This document shows, piece after piece, positions 24,035 through 34,999 of a stretch of 64,000 nt of DNA. Position 1 is the first letter of the stretch; the number at the start of each line of letters is the position of its first letter. The notes under the pieces were generated by a model that saw nothing but the letters and a program-made list of their open reading frames with translations, did not search any database and was not told where the DNA came from. The position numbers and the translations under genes are program-made. The DNA comes from Tubiluchus corallicola (Eukaryota; Priapulida; Priapulimorpha; Priapulimorphida; Tubiluchidae): NCBI GenBank assembly GCA_030141605.1, contig JAQGDQ010000055.1, forward strand, positions 250,001-314,000, given 5' to 3'.

Positions 24035-25340
24035 ACTACTGCCAGCTATTATTATTTGGTTTGATTTGATTAATCCCAAAGCATTTGATTTGGTTAGCAG
24101 ATCGGGCCTGTTTACACTCCTGCAGAGAATTGGATGCCCCCCAAAGCTATTGAGATTGATTACTTCCTTCCACGAGGAAATGAAAGGTACTGTTCAGTCT
24201 GACGACTCTTCCTCACACCCATTCCCAATCAAAAGCGGAGTTAAACAAGGATGTGTCCTCGCCCCAACCCTCTTTGGTATCGTGTTCTCTCTGCTGCTGC
24301 GCTATGCATTTATCTATTTACACACACGAAGCGACGGCAGCCTGTTCAACCTCTCTCGTCTCCGAGCAAAGTCACGGGTCGCAGAGTTCTCATTCGCGAA
24401 ATGCTGTTCGCAGATGATGCCGCACTGACAGCTCACACTGAAGCCGGACTCCAAGGCCTCATTGACAACTTTGCCCATGCCTGCAGTGAGTTTGGCCTCA
24501 CAATCAGCATCCAAAAGACCAAGGTGCTGGGCCAAGATGTTTCCCCAGCCCCTCACATCTTCATCGATGACTGCTGCCTTGACGTGGTGGAAGACTTCAC
24601 TTATCTTGGTTCTGTTATTTCCAGCAATCTTAACTTGGCCACAGAACTGAACTCCAGAATCGGCAAGGCCTCATCAACGATGGCTCGCTTGACGAAGAGG
24701 GTGTGAGAAACAACATGCTGACTATCAAGACAAAGTCCCAGGTGTACCAAGCCTGTGTACTGAGCACATTGTTGTACGGGAGCGAGAGTTGGACTCTGTA
24801 TAGCCATCAAGAATGCAGGCTCAATGCTTTCCACCAACGCTGCCTCAGAAGAATCCTGGGCATCTCATAGCAGGAGCACATAACCAACAAGGATGTGCTA
24901 GCAAGAGCTGGAATCCCTAGCATGTATGCCATACTCACCAACAGACGTCTGCGCTGGCTAGGCCATGTTTCCCGCATGCAGGACATTCTGTACGGTGAGC
25001 TTGCCACTGGCTCCCGACCCACCGGGAGGCCACTGCTCCGCTACAAAGATGTATGTAAACGGGACCTCAAGGCAGGCGGCATTACACCAGCAAATTACGA
25101 GGCGCTTGCGGCAGATCGAAGCAACTGGATATGTGCTGTAAGGACAGTCATTAACAGAGCGGAGAAAACGAGGGAGAAAAAACAAGAGGATAAAAGGACT
25201 CGCAGGCATCAGAAAGATGCCCTACCTCGCCCGGATGAAACAGCTTTCCAACGTGCAACCTGCAGCCGGAACTGCCGCTCAAGGATAGGACTGCTCAGTC
25301 ACAGTCGACGCTGCAGCTCCATCAATCTGATTAATAACTG
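24035..25340 (+). pseudogene. LINE relic: reverse transcriptase with thumb and C-terminal region, frameshifted
   Basis: Three frames in turn carry RT parts. The first (about 24055-24300) has the end of motif A and motif B (SGVKQGCVLAPTLFGIVFS). The second (about 24360-24706) has the catalytic FADDAAL box and then FGLTISIQKTKVLG and YLGSVISS. The third (about 24715-25340) has TLLYGSESWTLYS, RCLRRILGIS, RRLRWLGHVSRM, PTGRPLLRYKDVCKRDLKA and a terminal RNCRSRIGLLSHSRRC zinc-type motif. Frames shift near 24305 and 24700 and an in-frame TAG stands at 24868, so it is dead. The endonuclease half and the fingers are missing. It is locally GC-richer than its surroundings and belongs to a widespread metazoan non-LTR family; the clade is not certain. 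Confidence 0.88.
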
Positions 25341-25449
25341 ACTCTCTTGGCGCACAATCCATTATCTTTCGAGACAGAAGGATGCCAACAGCAACAACAA
25401 CTGCCAATGATGATTCTCAAATGTTGGACAACGAATAATAAGCTACACA

Positions 25450-25904
25450 CAGTGATGGATTAAGAATTATAGGGGCCCCTTGTGACAACACGAAGGATAC
25501 CTGGGGGACCGCTGTAACCTGGAGTCATGGAAGCCGATGCATTTTCTGCACTTTAGCAATTTTTTGGCCAATTTTTAGAGAATTTTTAAAAACTATTAAA
25601 ACTTTGGATATTTAAATAGGCTAAAATATTTAGTTTCGGGTGGTTTTTATATTGTCTTTTAACATCACAAGCAGTACAATTAGGCTAAAAACAGACGTTT
25701 GTACGCTCATAAAGGCTTTACCAATACAGAACTTGTTAGGCCCACTTGTACTGCTGGAATTAACTGATAATTAAAAGTTTGGTTTTTGAGTTATATCATT
25801 GTTTCTTTAATAAGGGCTCAATTTAGTCTTACAGAGTGGGGCCATCAAGGCACTGCGAGACCCTAGGCACGCGTCTAGTGAGCCAAATGGATAATCCACC
25901 TCTG
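25450..25904. mobile_element. hAT-type MITE with 8-bp target duplication
   Basis: The left end CAGTGATGGATTA and the reverse complement of the right end, CAGAGGTGGATTA, are terminal inverted repeats. Flanking octamers are GCTACACA (25442-25449) and GCTACATA (25905-25912), a target duplication with one mismatch. The short TIR beginning CAG and the 8-bp duplication are typical of hAT elements. The 455-bp body has no transposase frame. Confidence 0.8.
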
Positions 25905-25979
25905 GCTACATATGTCAAAATGTCTACTATTAGAAGTGTCTAATACTTGTATAAAATGACCTATGTGTCCATGTCACCT

Positions 25980-26180
25980 TGTGTCCAAATTACCTGTGTG
26001 TCCAAAGCTTTTATGTCCAAAGTGCCTGTGTGTCTAAAGGAATCTGTGTCCAAATTATCTATGTGTCCAAACGTTTTATGTTCAAAGTGCCTGTGTGTCT
26101 AAAGGAATCTGTGTCCAAAGGTTTTACGTCGAAAGTCCCTGTGTGTCTAAAGGAATCTATCTTCAAATTACCTGTGTATC
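25980..26180. repeat. 65-bp minisatellite, about three copies
   Basis: The unit starts TGTGTCCAAATTACCTGTGT and ends TGTGTCTAAAGGAATC, and itself contains smaller TGTCCAAA sub-repeats. The first two copies are nearly identical, the third is shortened. It lies just downstream of the TRPN gene's last candidate exon. Confidence 0.85.
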
Positions 26181-26500
26181 CAAAATACATTGCAAACACA
26201 CCATACAAATCTAGTTACCCTCTTTGGATAATTTATGTATACTTAATTTTCATGATTAAATTGTACTCTAAATTTAAATAATATTACAACTCAGGAGACG
26301 AAAAGTTGGAACTTTTGAATGTAATAAACAGCAAGAAAACTGCAGAATTAGATATAAAGATTAAGAATCAAGTACCTTGTTCGCAAATGAATTTTAAACT
26401 CACAAGTCTTTGCCATGCTGAATGCTATTAACCAAAGACTTAACATATTCCTAATATGAAAGTAGAACATCCACTGATGAATTTAAAACACGAATACATT

Positions 26501-26760
26501 TTAAGTTAAATCTCGATCATAATTTCTCGACGAAGCGTCTTGCTCGTGTAAAAACGACGAAGCGTCACGTTTCCGCTGATTGACCATCATTTTCCAGTTT
26601 TCTCTGGCATGTTCCTTGCTCAGTTTAAGGATAGTCAATCTGGACAGGTTGACGTTTGTCTTTTCCATTGCCTCCATATCACTGCTGTCTGCTAGACCTA
26701 GTGCAATGAGGTACTTCATAACCACGTGGTTCCAGTCTACAACGTAGGGTAACTTCCTGG
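26501..26760 (-). CDS. TRPN: Candidate alternative terminal exon of TRPN
   Basis: On the - strand an acceptor (AAATATTCAG) is followed by an open frame of 85 codons to a stop, starting with the last two bases of a codon. It therefore fits the one-base overhang left by the exon at 29574-29729, exactly as the exon at 28790-28998 does. It reads RKLPYVVDWNHVVMKYLIAL and ends in DRDLT. The V-x-D-W-x2-V-V-x2-Y-x4-G-L core is also present in the 28.8 kb exon, and that exon also ends in DLT. It is either a mutually exclusive last exon or a decayed or unrelated frame; no transcript evidence is available. Confidence 0.5.
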
Positions 26761-27589
26761 CTGAATATTTGTGAATCGAAAAATTACCTACGAAACATCA
26801 AAATTTTATGTTTAATTTCGTACATGAACTTATTGCTTTTTTCTAGAGATTTTTCTTGTTCTAAATCTGTTTTTTTAATTTAACACCACAATAATCGGAG
26901 TGCAGTAACTGCTAAGGTTAAATCATTGCAGTTAAAAAACTGTTAAGTGAAGGAAGATTTACAAACAAATGTGTATATATATATGCAAGGCCTTTGTTTG
27001 CAGGCCGATAATTTTGCACTGTATCATGATATAAGAGAATATATACAACACGGTAAATTATAATTATGTCCTTAATACATGTACCACAAATACATATATA
27101 CATATATACCACATGATATAAAACATTATAGCAATTATTTATAATAATTAAGGTCCATAATAACAGAATTATTTAGGTGACACTATTAGGAAAGTATTAA
27201 AAATTACAAACATTTCTACATGCACATTTTACTTACAAATATATAAGAACAAGGACTTTTGCTAAAATTTGCGATAAAACCAGTATAAATTTTGCCTGAC
27301 TTATACATATGTGTATATAAATATATGTGTGCGTGAGCTAAAATTTGTATTGTTGCATTATGCATTAACCCTTTTACATCCTTTTAAAATACACTGGTTA
27401 TGTTTCTCCTACAGGGTTTCTAATAGGTGTTTTATTCTAAAGAGTTTCACAAATCCACATACCTGCATGGATTTTCTCAAATTTTGACCGTCCTTACACA
27501 CTCAGGTTAAAATGTATTAGGTACTACTCATTCCGTCTTCATGCTAACGATTAACATCTAGCAGCTTGCATTATGTCTAGCATTCCAAT

Positions 27590-28335
27590 GGCGCATTCAG
27601 ACTAGAGAGTTCTGACGCGAGCTCTTGCGGCACAAGTTCTCTCTGAAGAGTAAACTTGCTAGTGTGAATGTCTTAGCAAGTTCTATGGCAAGATATTGCG
27701 CAAGAACTCTCAACAACTCTCAGATAGTTTGCAATAACTTGCTAAAAGTCGTTCACACTTGCGAGTTTACTCTAAGAGAGAACTTACAAAGCCGTTCACA
27801 CTTGCGAGTTTACTCTCAGAGAGAACTTGCAAAGTCGTTGACACTTGCGACTTTACTCTCAGAGAGAACTTGCAAAGTCGTTGACACTTGCGACTTTACT
27901 CTCAGAGATAACTTACAAAGTCGTTGACACTTGCGACTTTACTCTCAGAGAGAACTTACAAAGCCGTTCACACTTGCGACTTTACTCTCAGAGAGAACTT
28001 GCAAAGTCGTTGACACTTGCGAGTTTACTCTTAGAGAGAACTTACAAAGCCGTTCACACTTGCGAGTTTATTCTCAGAGAGAACATGCAAAGCCGTTCAC
28101 ACTTGCGAGTTTACTCTCAGAGAGAACTTGCAAAGTCGTTGACACTTGCGACTTTACTCTCAGAGAGAACTTACAAAGCCGTTCACACTTGCGAGTTTAC
28201 TCTCAGAGAGAACTTGCAAAGTCGTTCACACTTACGAGTTTACTCTCAGAGAGAACTTGCAAAGTCGTTGACACTTGCGACTTTACTCTCAGAGAGAAGT
28301 TGCGAGAGAAAACTCTCTACTCTAAACGCACAGTA
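27590..28335. repeat. 43-bp minisatellite framed by inverted repeats (MITE-derived)
   Basis: About 13 tandem 43-bp units run from 27749 to 28305, each like GTTCACACTTGCGAGTTTAC followed by TCTCAGAGAGAACTTRCAAAGYC. Before the array, 27641-27683 is an inverted copy of the unit. The outer flanks are also inverted copies of each other: CAGACTAGAGAGTTCT near 27598 and the reverse complement of AAAACTCTCTACTCTAAACG near 28309. The structure therefore looks like a TIR element whose terminal segment was tandemly amplified. It lies between the two candidate terminal exons of TRPN. Long reading frames through it are periodic artefacts. Confidence 0.85.
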
Positions 28336-28789
28336 ACTTGGGATTTTAATTCACGAAAAATTCTTGTTTTTGATTATGAAAACTGATTGGATTTCAAGCA
28401 AGCCTAAATCGGGTTTTCACTAAAAACAAAAGCAACAGTTGTCTGTTTACTAAAATTTGATGATGATATGTTCCGCTTGATCAGGTAAATATGTTCCTAA
28501 CTCTTATAATGCATTCAAAAAAGGCATGGTTTCATAACTCTGACGATGGTGTTGCGTTAAAACAACTACGGAACACCTCACCAATTATGGAATGGGGCGT
28601 ATACATTAACGGTTTTTGAAACTTCAAACTTCGCTGTTACAGTTTCACTGTGCGCATGCTCACAGTGACGTTTCGTTGGGAAACAAAAAGACATGTTAGC
28701 CAGACACGCGCTGTTGAACAGCTCTCGAATTTTTTTACGCAGGAAAATAGAGCGGAAGTAAAACTGTAACAGCGTCTAACATGCACCTG

Positions 28790-28998
28790 TTACGTTAGAT
28801 CATTGTCTGCTCCACCATTGTTGTCATCATCTCCAATGATGACGTTCTTTGACGCTCTAGTGATCAATCCAAACATCTCTCCGTACGAGTCAACTACTGG
28901 TCGCCAGTCAATAACATGTTGAAGAAACATCTGCATGTGCTGACGCTTCACTGATGGTACATCGCGTTGCACCCGCTCTGAGCTAAGCATGTTATCAC
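28790..28998 (-). CDS. TRPN: TRPN channel, C-terminal exon
   Basis: An acceptor (AATTGTGTAG) precedes the exon on the - strand. Its first two bases complete a Gly codon with the overhang of the previous exon. It encodes 68 further residues, including MFLQHVIDWRPVVDSYGEMF, and an Asp/Asn-rich tail ending NDLT and a stop. Splice phase and order fit the TRPN model. The tail itself is not a conserved domain I can name. Confidence 0.7.
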
Positions 28999-31900
28999 CT
29001 ACACAATTGGATACAATGCATGCACGTGCTTAGCAAAGGTTGGTAGCATGCTTCCAAGTTAAGCTTAGGGAATTTTTCACAAAATGCAACAATGTAGCAG
29101 CAATGTGGCAAGACAAACTGCGGAACTTGGGCGTTATTTTATGTCTAAACGTTATGCTTTTTATGAACTCATAAAGATTTTATAAACGTACAGTTAAGTA
29201 AAAATAGGGTTTAATCTTGACATTCAGATTAGAATAATCAGTGAATTCATAATATTTTAAAACAGATATCTAAGTTCTAAATAATTATAGCAATTATAAT
29301 ACAATTTATGGGGAAATACGGTCGTTTTTAAGGTATGAACTACCAACCAACTTTCCTAGCGGCAGAAACGGTGTTCTTTGTATTTAAATCCTTCTCTCCA
29401 AACGTTTCTGGCAGTTTTCTTGAATAAAGCCGACTAACTAGTTTTTCTAACCAACATGCACATCGTATTAAAAAAAGGGGGGGTTCTGTTAAAACTTTCT
29501 TATAACTATAAAGACAAATCATATACCTAGTTACTAGCTACACGATGCAACAATAAATGCTTGAATTTCATACCTTCAGGTATGACTCGTGTACCCCGCC
29601 GCATCATGTTCCTAAACCAAGCATGACCACCTCCTGAAAGCTGATAAGCATCTTCTCCTCCAAGTTCTCCTCGATCTTGTTGCTCCTCTTCATACATGAT
29701 CTCCTGTAGTCGTATACTGCACACTTTGGCTGAAAGTAGATTGACACCAAAAATCAACATCGAAAATCAACTAGCCGTACATATGACCGTAAGCGTAAAA
29801 ATTAACAGCATTATCTACATCAACTGTCCCTTACTTATGATAAACATAAATGTCATCGTCATGGGTTCAAAAATAGATTCAGTTATTTTTTGTCAGGATT
29901 CAGCATTAATTATCTTAAGTTTTCGCACAGGCAGCTTCTGGAATCATAAACGCTTGAGCTTCATAAACATCTCTAAAACTATTTCACACGTCTATTTGAA
30001 CTACGAATTTTTACGAGGATGATTATATCCATCGATTAAATTTTAATTTTTTTCTAAAAACTCACCCTTGTGTTTGTACGCAACTCTGACATACATGATA
30101 AGTTTTGTACACAGGTTCAAAGGTGATGGAGTCGCGGAGGTTTTGTTCATGTTCCGGATGAGTTTGGCTCGTCCAAATTTCCACTCGGTGTCAGAAGCCT
30201 GTTGTATCCTCTGATAGGTATCTGACATCATAGCAATCAAGAGATTAATCAACACTATCAATGTCACCATCATGTAAATGCCAAAAGCAAACTTGGCAAT
30301 CACCAATGAGAAGTCGGGACTCGCATGCATAGGCGGTAAGGCGTCTGGTTCCACCAACCCAAACAGAGAGAAGAATAACATCTCAAATGTCAGGACTGGG
30401 TTCTGGAAGTGGTTGTCCTGTTCATCCAACTTCTCGTAGACGGGTTGGTAAATGGATGCTACATGCAAGGTAAAACCTGTCATAAAAATGAGTAAGATCA
30501 CCAAGAATCGAGTGAGGTCCTTCATCAGATGTTGAATGATGATTGCCCAAGGACCAAAAAGGTGATGAAAAGACAAGAACTCTAGCAGCTGTACAAAACA
30601 CAGAAGTAGTGAAACAGTTATGAATTGGTTTCTCACGTAAATACACGTCAATCGCTCTTTGCTTTCAAAAGGAAATGCGAACCCAACTAGATGGATGATA
30701 GTGCCCATGGCACAGAAACCTAGAATAACGATCTTGATCCATCCTAGTCCAGTTCTGTCACCAGGATTAGTCAACTCAGCTACAAGAAGACCCGATAGCC
30801 AAGCTAGCAAAATCCATTCATGCCAGTGTGGTATAAGCGTGGCACTTTCGTAGATAGGTACCAGAGGTTTAACGACTGTAATTGTAAGCAACAGTACAAA
30901 ATATACGTGTGATATTAAATAGCACATGAACTTAACGATAGGTACGCGATTGTATCGATTTCGCCATGGCAGGGACAACACTATCCACACCACTGGACAC
31001 AATAAGCATATTAAAAACACTCCAATTATCTTCCAGGTGCCCCACATTAGATTCCCCATCCACACGTCAGAGAGATATCTCTGCACGGCTGGATGAGCTA
31101 CCACCTCCTTCTGCTCATTTTCTATCAGCACATCCAGAAAAGGAATGCCTCGACTGTCCAAAGCCCGCAGGAGAATTCCCGGACTGTGCAAACTGGCAGC
31201 GATTGCCAGTAGCTCGGTGGCCATGTTCTCGCAATGTTTTGAGGCGTTTAAGAGGTCACGTTGCCGCTCCTTTTCCCGTGTTCCCAGATCCCGGAAATGT
31301 TTGGAAAGTTTTGTAGCTGTCTCCACCGGTGCAGGAGACACCAATATGAACTCATCTATGGCTCTGTCACTGTGCATTTTTCCACAAACCATCAAGTCAT
31401 ACACAAACTAAAACAAAGGAAAAGAGAAATTTTTAACAGTGAAAAACTTTCCTGTTTAATATATAGACTGCATTCTGTAGATGTTATTATTATTTAAGGA
31501 TTGAAGAACGCAAAGACAGATACGTCACTACGGGAGCTAGAGCTACAATGGCTGATATTTCTCAACAATTCATACATCAAGCGAAAGGACTCACCCAATA
31601 TCGTCTCACTATTGGGTTTTTTAATTCGACCCGTCCAGAGACATTTGGGATGCAGCATTTTGGCGTTTTTTGTGCAAGTTTGTAATGTAGAGAAAAAGAA
31701 TGAGACTATTATTACATGTTTTTTTCAGAGACGCTGAAGCCAAAAAGAAAGCTCAACTGATGGACCAATATTAAAGTCAAATCCACACCACTAACACAAC
31801 CACCAGCAGCAGCAGCACAATCACCGCCACCACCACCACCACCACAACCAACACCACCATCACCAACACCACCACCACCACCACCACCAACACCACCACC

Positions 31901-32035
31901 AACACCAACACCAAAACCACCACCACCAATATTAAATTAGGGCCATATACATTGCCACTCCTGACAGTGAGACTAAACAACAGCTACAATAACAACAACA
32001 GCAGCAAAAGCAATAGCAACAGCAACACCAAAAGC

Positions 32036-32069
<34 letters not shown>

Positions 32070-34913
32070 GCATCGCTACTACTGCGCATCCAATTTCCGT
32101 CGCAGAGTTTTATAAGGACTTTGCTACCATAGTTATTACTGTTGCTCATTCGAAATACGTATAATGTACAAATCATTTAAACAAAAATTTAATGCGGTCT
32201 AGTTACAACACAAAGTCCTTTTACCTTTTTGTCTTCCATGAGAGATTGAGTGGAATGTTCCTTCTTGAGGAGGTAGCTAAGGACCTCGTGATGCTGAAAC
32301 GCGGCAGCAAAGCAGATGGGTGTTTTGGAGTCCTATAAGAAGAATTATTTTACTCGCAGAAGAATGTGATTGTTCCTGTTAATTGTCTAGGGGCAACACG
32401 TTCATTAATTTGTCTGTCTCTCTTGTCTCTTTCTCTCTGTTTGTTTGTCTGTCTGTCTCTCTCTGTACGCCTGTTTGCCTGTCTGTCGTTACTCGTTTAT
32501 CCATTTATCTGTGGTCTATCTGTCTGTCTGTTTGTCTGTCCGTCAGTCTCTCTGTACGTGTGTTTGCCCGTCTGTCGGCTACCAGTTTATTAATTTGCCT
32601 GCCTGTCTGTCTGTCTTTCTCTGTCCGTCTGTCTCTCTATTGATTTGCCTGTCTGCTTATCTGTTTGTCTTTTTGTGTGTCTCGTTGCCCGTCTCTCAGA
32701 CTGTACATCAAAATTCTACACCAAACGTAACTCCCAAAGCTTTCGTGACGTCACATACGTTACGTCGTGCCACGTGTTTAGCTATTTCATAACTCATCAA
32801 GATAAAAAATTCCATTGCCAGTTTTGGTTTGTTTTGATTAATTTCCATTCTTTGCCAATTTCACATCCATCCCCAAGTCAATAAAGAAACGAAAACATTG
32901 CGGAACTGTGCAAAGAGTAGATTACCAACAGCAAACAAAAGTTTCGATTTTACAAGAAAAATAAATTATGGTTTAGCAGCAAGATTGCTCATGATAATTC
33001 TGTAGAATAATTTCAACATTAAAGCATAGCACAACACTCAGCAAGTCTTGGTAACATGAACACGCTGTACAGGGTGTCCAATAAGTCAGCACACACTTTA
33101 TGTTTTTTTATATTGTTAAGAGCAAAGCAAAATGTTTCAAAATTGATGCAGGGGAACTAAAACCTTGGGGAAAGTCTAAAAGTTAGACGAAAATCCGAAA
33201 AGAGATTACTGTGCACCACGCTTCTCTTTTTCTATACCTTCTTCAAAGCACTTCTGCTAATGCTTAGCATCTGCTTTTACAACATCATTAAGCATTTCAA
33301 TTTAAATGGTTGCACAGCATCTTTAAAATTCCTATTTCGAGCTCACGATGGTATTTTGGGCTTAAGAATTTTAGCGTGATACAGCCTTGCTGTCAAGTAC
33401 CAAACTTTCAGTGGAAAGAGCCTCAAGGATCTATCCTGTGGCAAGTCGGATATCTTATTTTGCTTTGGAAATCCGTCACAGCTCGTGAGTAGAGAAGACG
33501 GGGTGGTTGCAAAACTACATTGTTAAAAGTGAAATTGTATGCTGTTCTGAATGAAGCTGCTGAAGTTCTGTTCACGATAGACTGCTTCTTATGGGGCTAA
33601 GCATTCGCACTTCATTTATAATGCTAGTGGCGTCGCCATAGTAACAGGGTTTCAGTTAAAATTTAAAGAAAAATTACCAAAGGCAGCTTTTGATTGATAC
33701 CAAATTTTGTCAAGATCCAAAAAAAAACAGAAATCAAGGTGTGTATTGACTTTTGAGACATCCAGTACAGAGAGACAAGAGCTCCTGCCTTACCCTGCTT
33801 TCTGTGTTTGGCTGGGCACCACTTTCGACCAACAGTTTCACAACATCCAAGAAGCCGGCTTTGCTGGCAAAATGTAGAGACACCAGCCCTTGCTGAAATG
33901 TCAGACATTTGACTAATTAATTCGATCTAAATTAGAAGCCAAAATTAATTTGTCACTTTTTCTCTGGTGTTTAATGTAGAAAATAATATTTATCAAACTA
34001 TGATAATTATCATCATCATAATCGTCGTCGTCGTCATCATCATCGTCATTTTACCACCCCACAACCAAAAGCACTTTCACCACAACTCTACATATGTAGA
34101 TATCTGTGCCTAACACCTCACTACATCCATCACTACTCCCACAGTGGTGATACCATCACCACCATCATTGTTACATCATCGTCATTTATTTGGTCTACCT
34201 CTCCAGTTAAAATAACACTCAAGTTACCTTGTCTGCCACATTGATGTCAGACCCTTGGCCGATTAGCAACGCAACCATTTCTAAATGACCGTTGGCCGCT
34301 GCTAGATGCAGTGCTGTCCTTCCTCGTCTGTCCTTCACATGTAACTGATGAGTGGACTTGCTAAGGAGAAGACCAACTACTGCTGAGTGACCAGTCTGTG
34401 CAGCCATATGCAACGGTATTGTACCCTGAAGTCACACAAGGTAACGTGGGGTAAATGGGTGTCTGGAGTGAAATGGGTACTTTTGTTTTAAAGTTGTATA
34501 AGTACTTAGCGTTTTATTCAAATGTGAAGTATTATTCAAATGTCTATATGTTTGTTCAAATTGCCACATTACTAGTTGTAAAACTTTGGTAGTTGAAAGG
34601 ACGACGATATGATGACTTACATGCAAGATATTGACTGTTTTCCACCAGAAACGGAAAAAAAAACAATTGTGATGACAACTTACGTGAACGGACGTAGCTA
34701 CATCAATCTGAACACCAGGTGAATTAAGTAAGAGCCTTACAAGCCCCTCATGACCCGACTGTGCTGCCAAATGAAGAGGAGTGAGTCCTGACTATAAAAA
34801 GGAAAGACAAGAAAGAATCAAACATCAGATTCTATAAACTTCATCACAAATTTTGGATTTAACACCTGTTTTACTTTTATAATCTGTTATTATTATCTTC
34901 AATAATAATAATG

Positions 34914-34999
<86 letters not shown>

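Noticed and set aside
27625-28386. Long overlapping frames with a repeating Ser/Arg/Leu pattern; also considered as a CRISPR array
   Set aside because: The 43-bp unit rotates through all three frames and has no unique spacers, so it is neither a protein nor a CRISPR array.
28790-28801. C-terminal DLT as a PDZ-binding ligand
   Set aside because: Class I ligands end in a hydrophobic residue; here the last residue is Thr.
32366-32884. Cys/Leu/Ser-rich frames resembling secreted peptides
   Set aside because: They are the CTGT/CTCT microsatellite; no signal or exon structure supports a gene.
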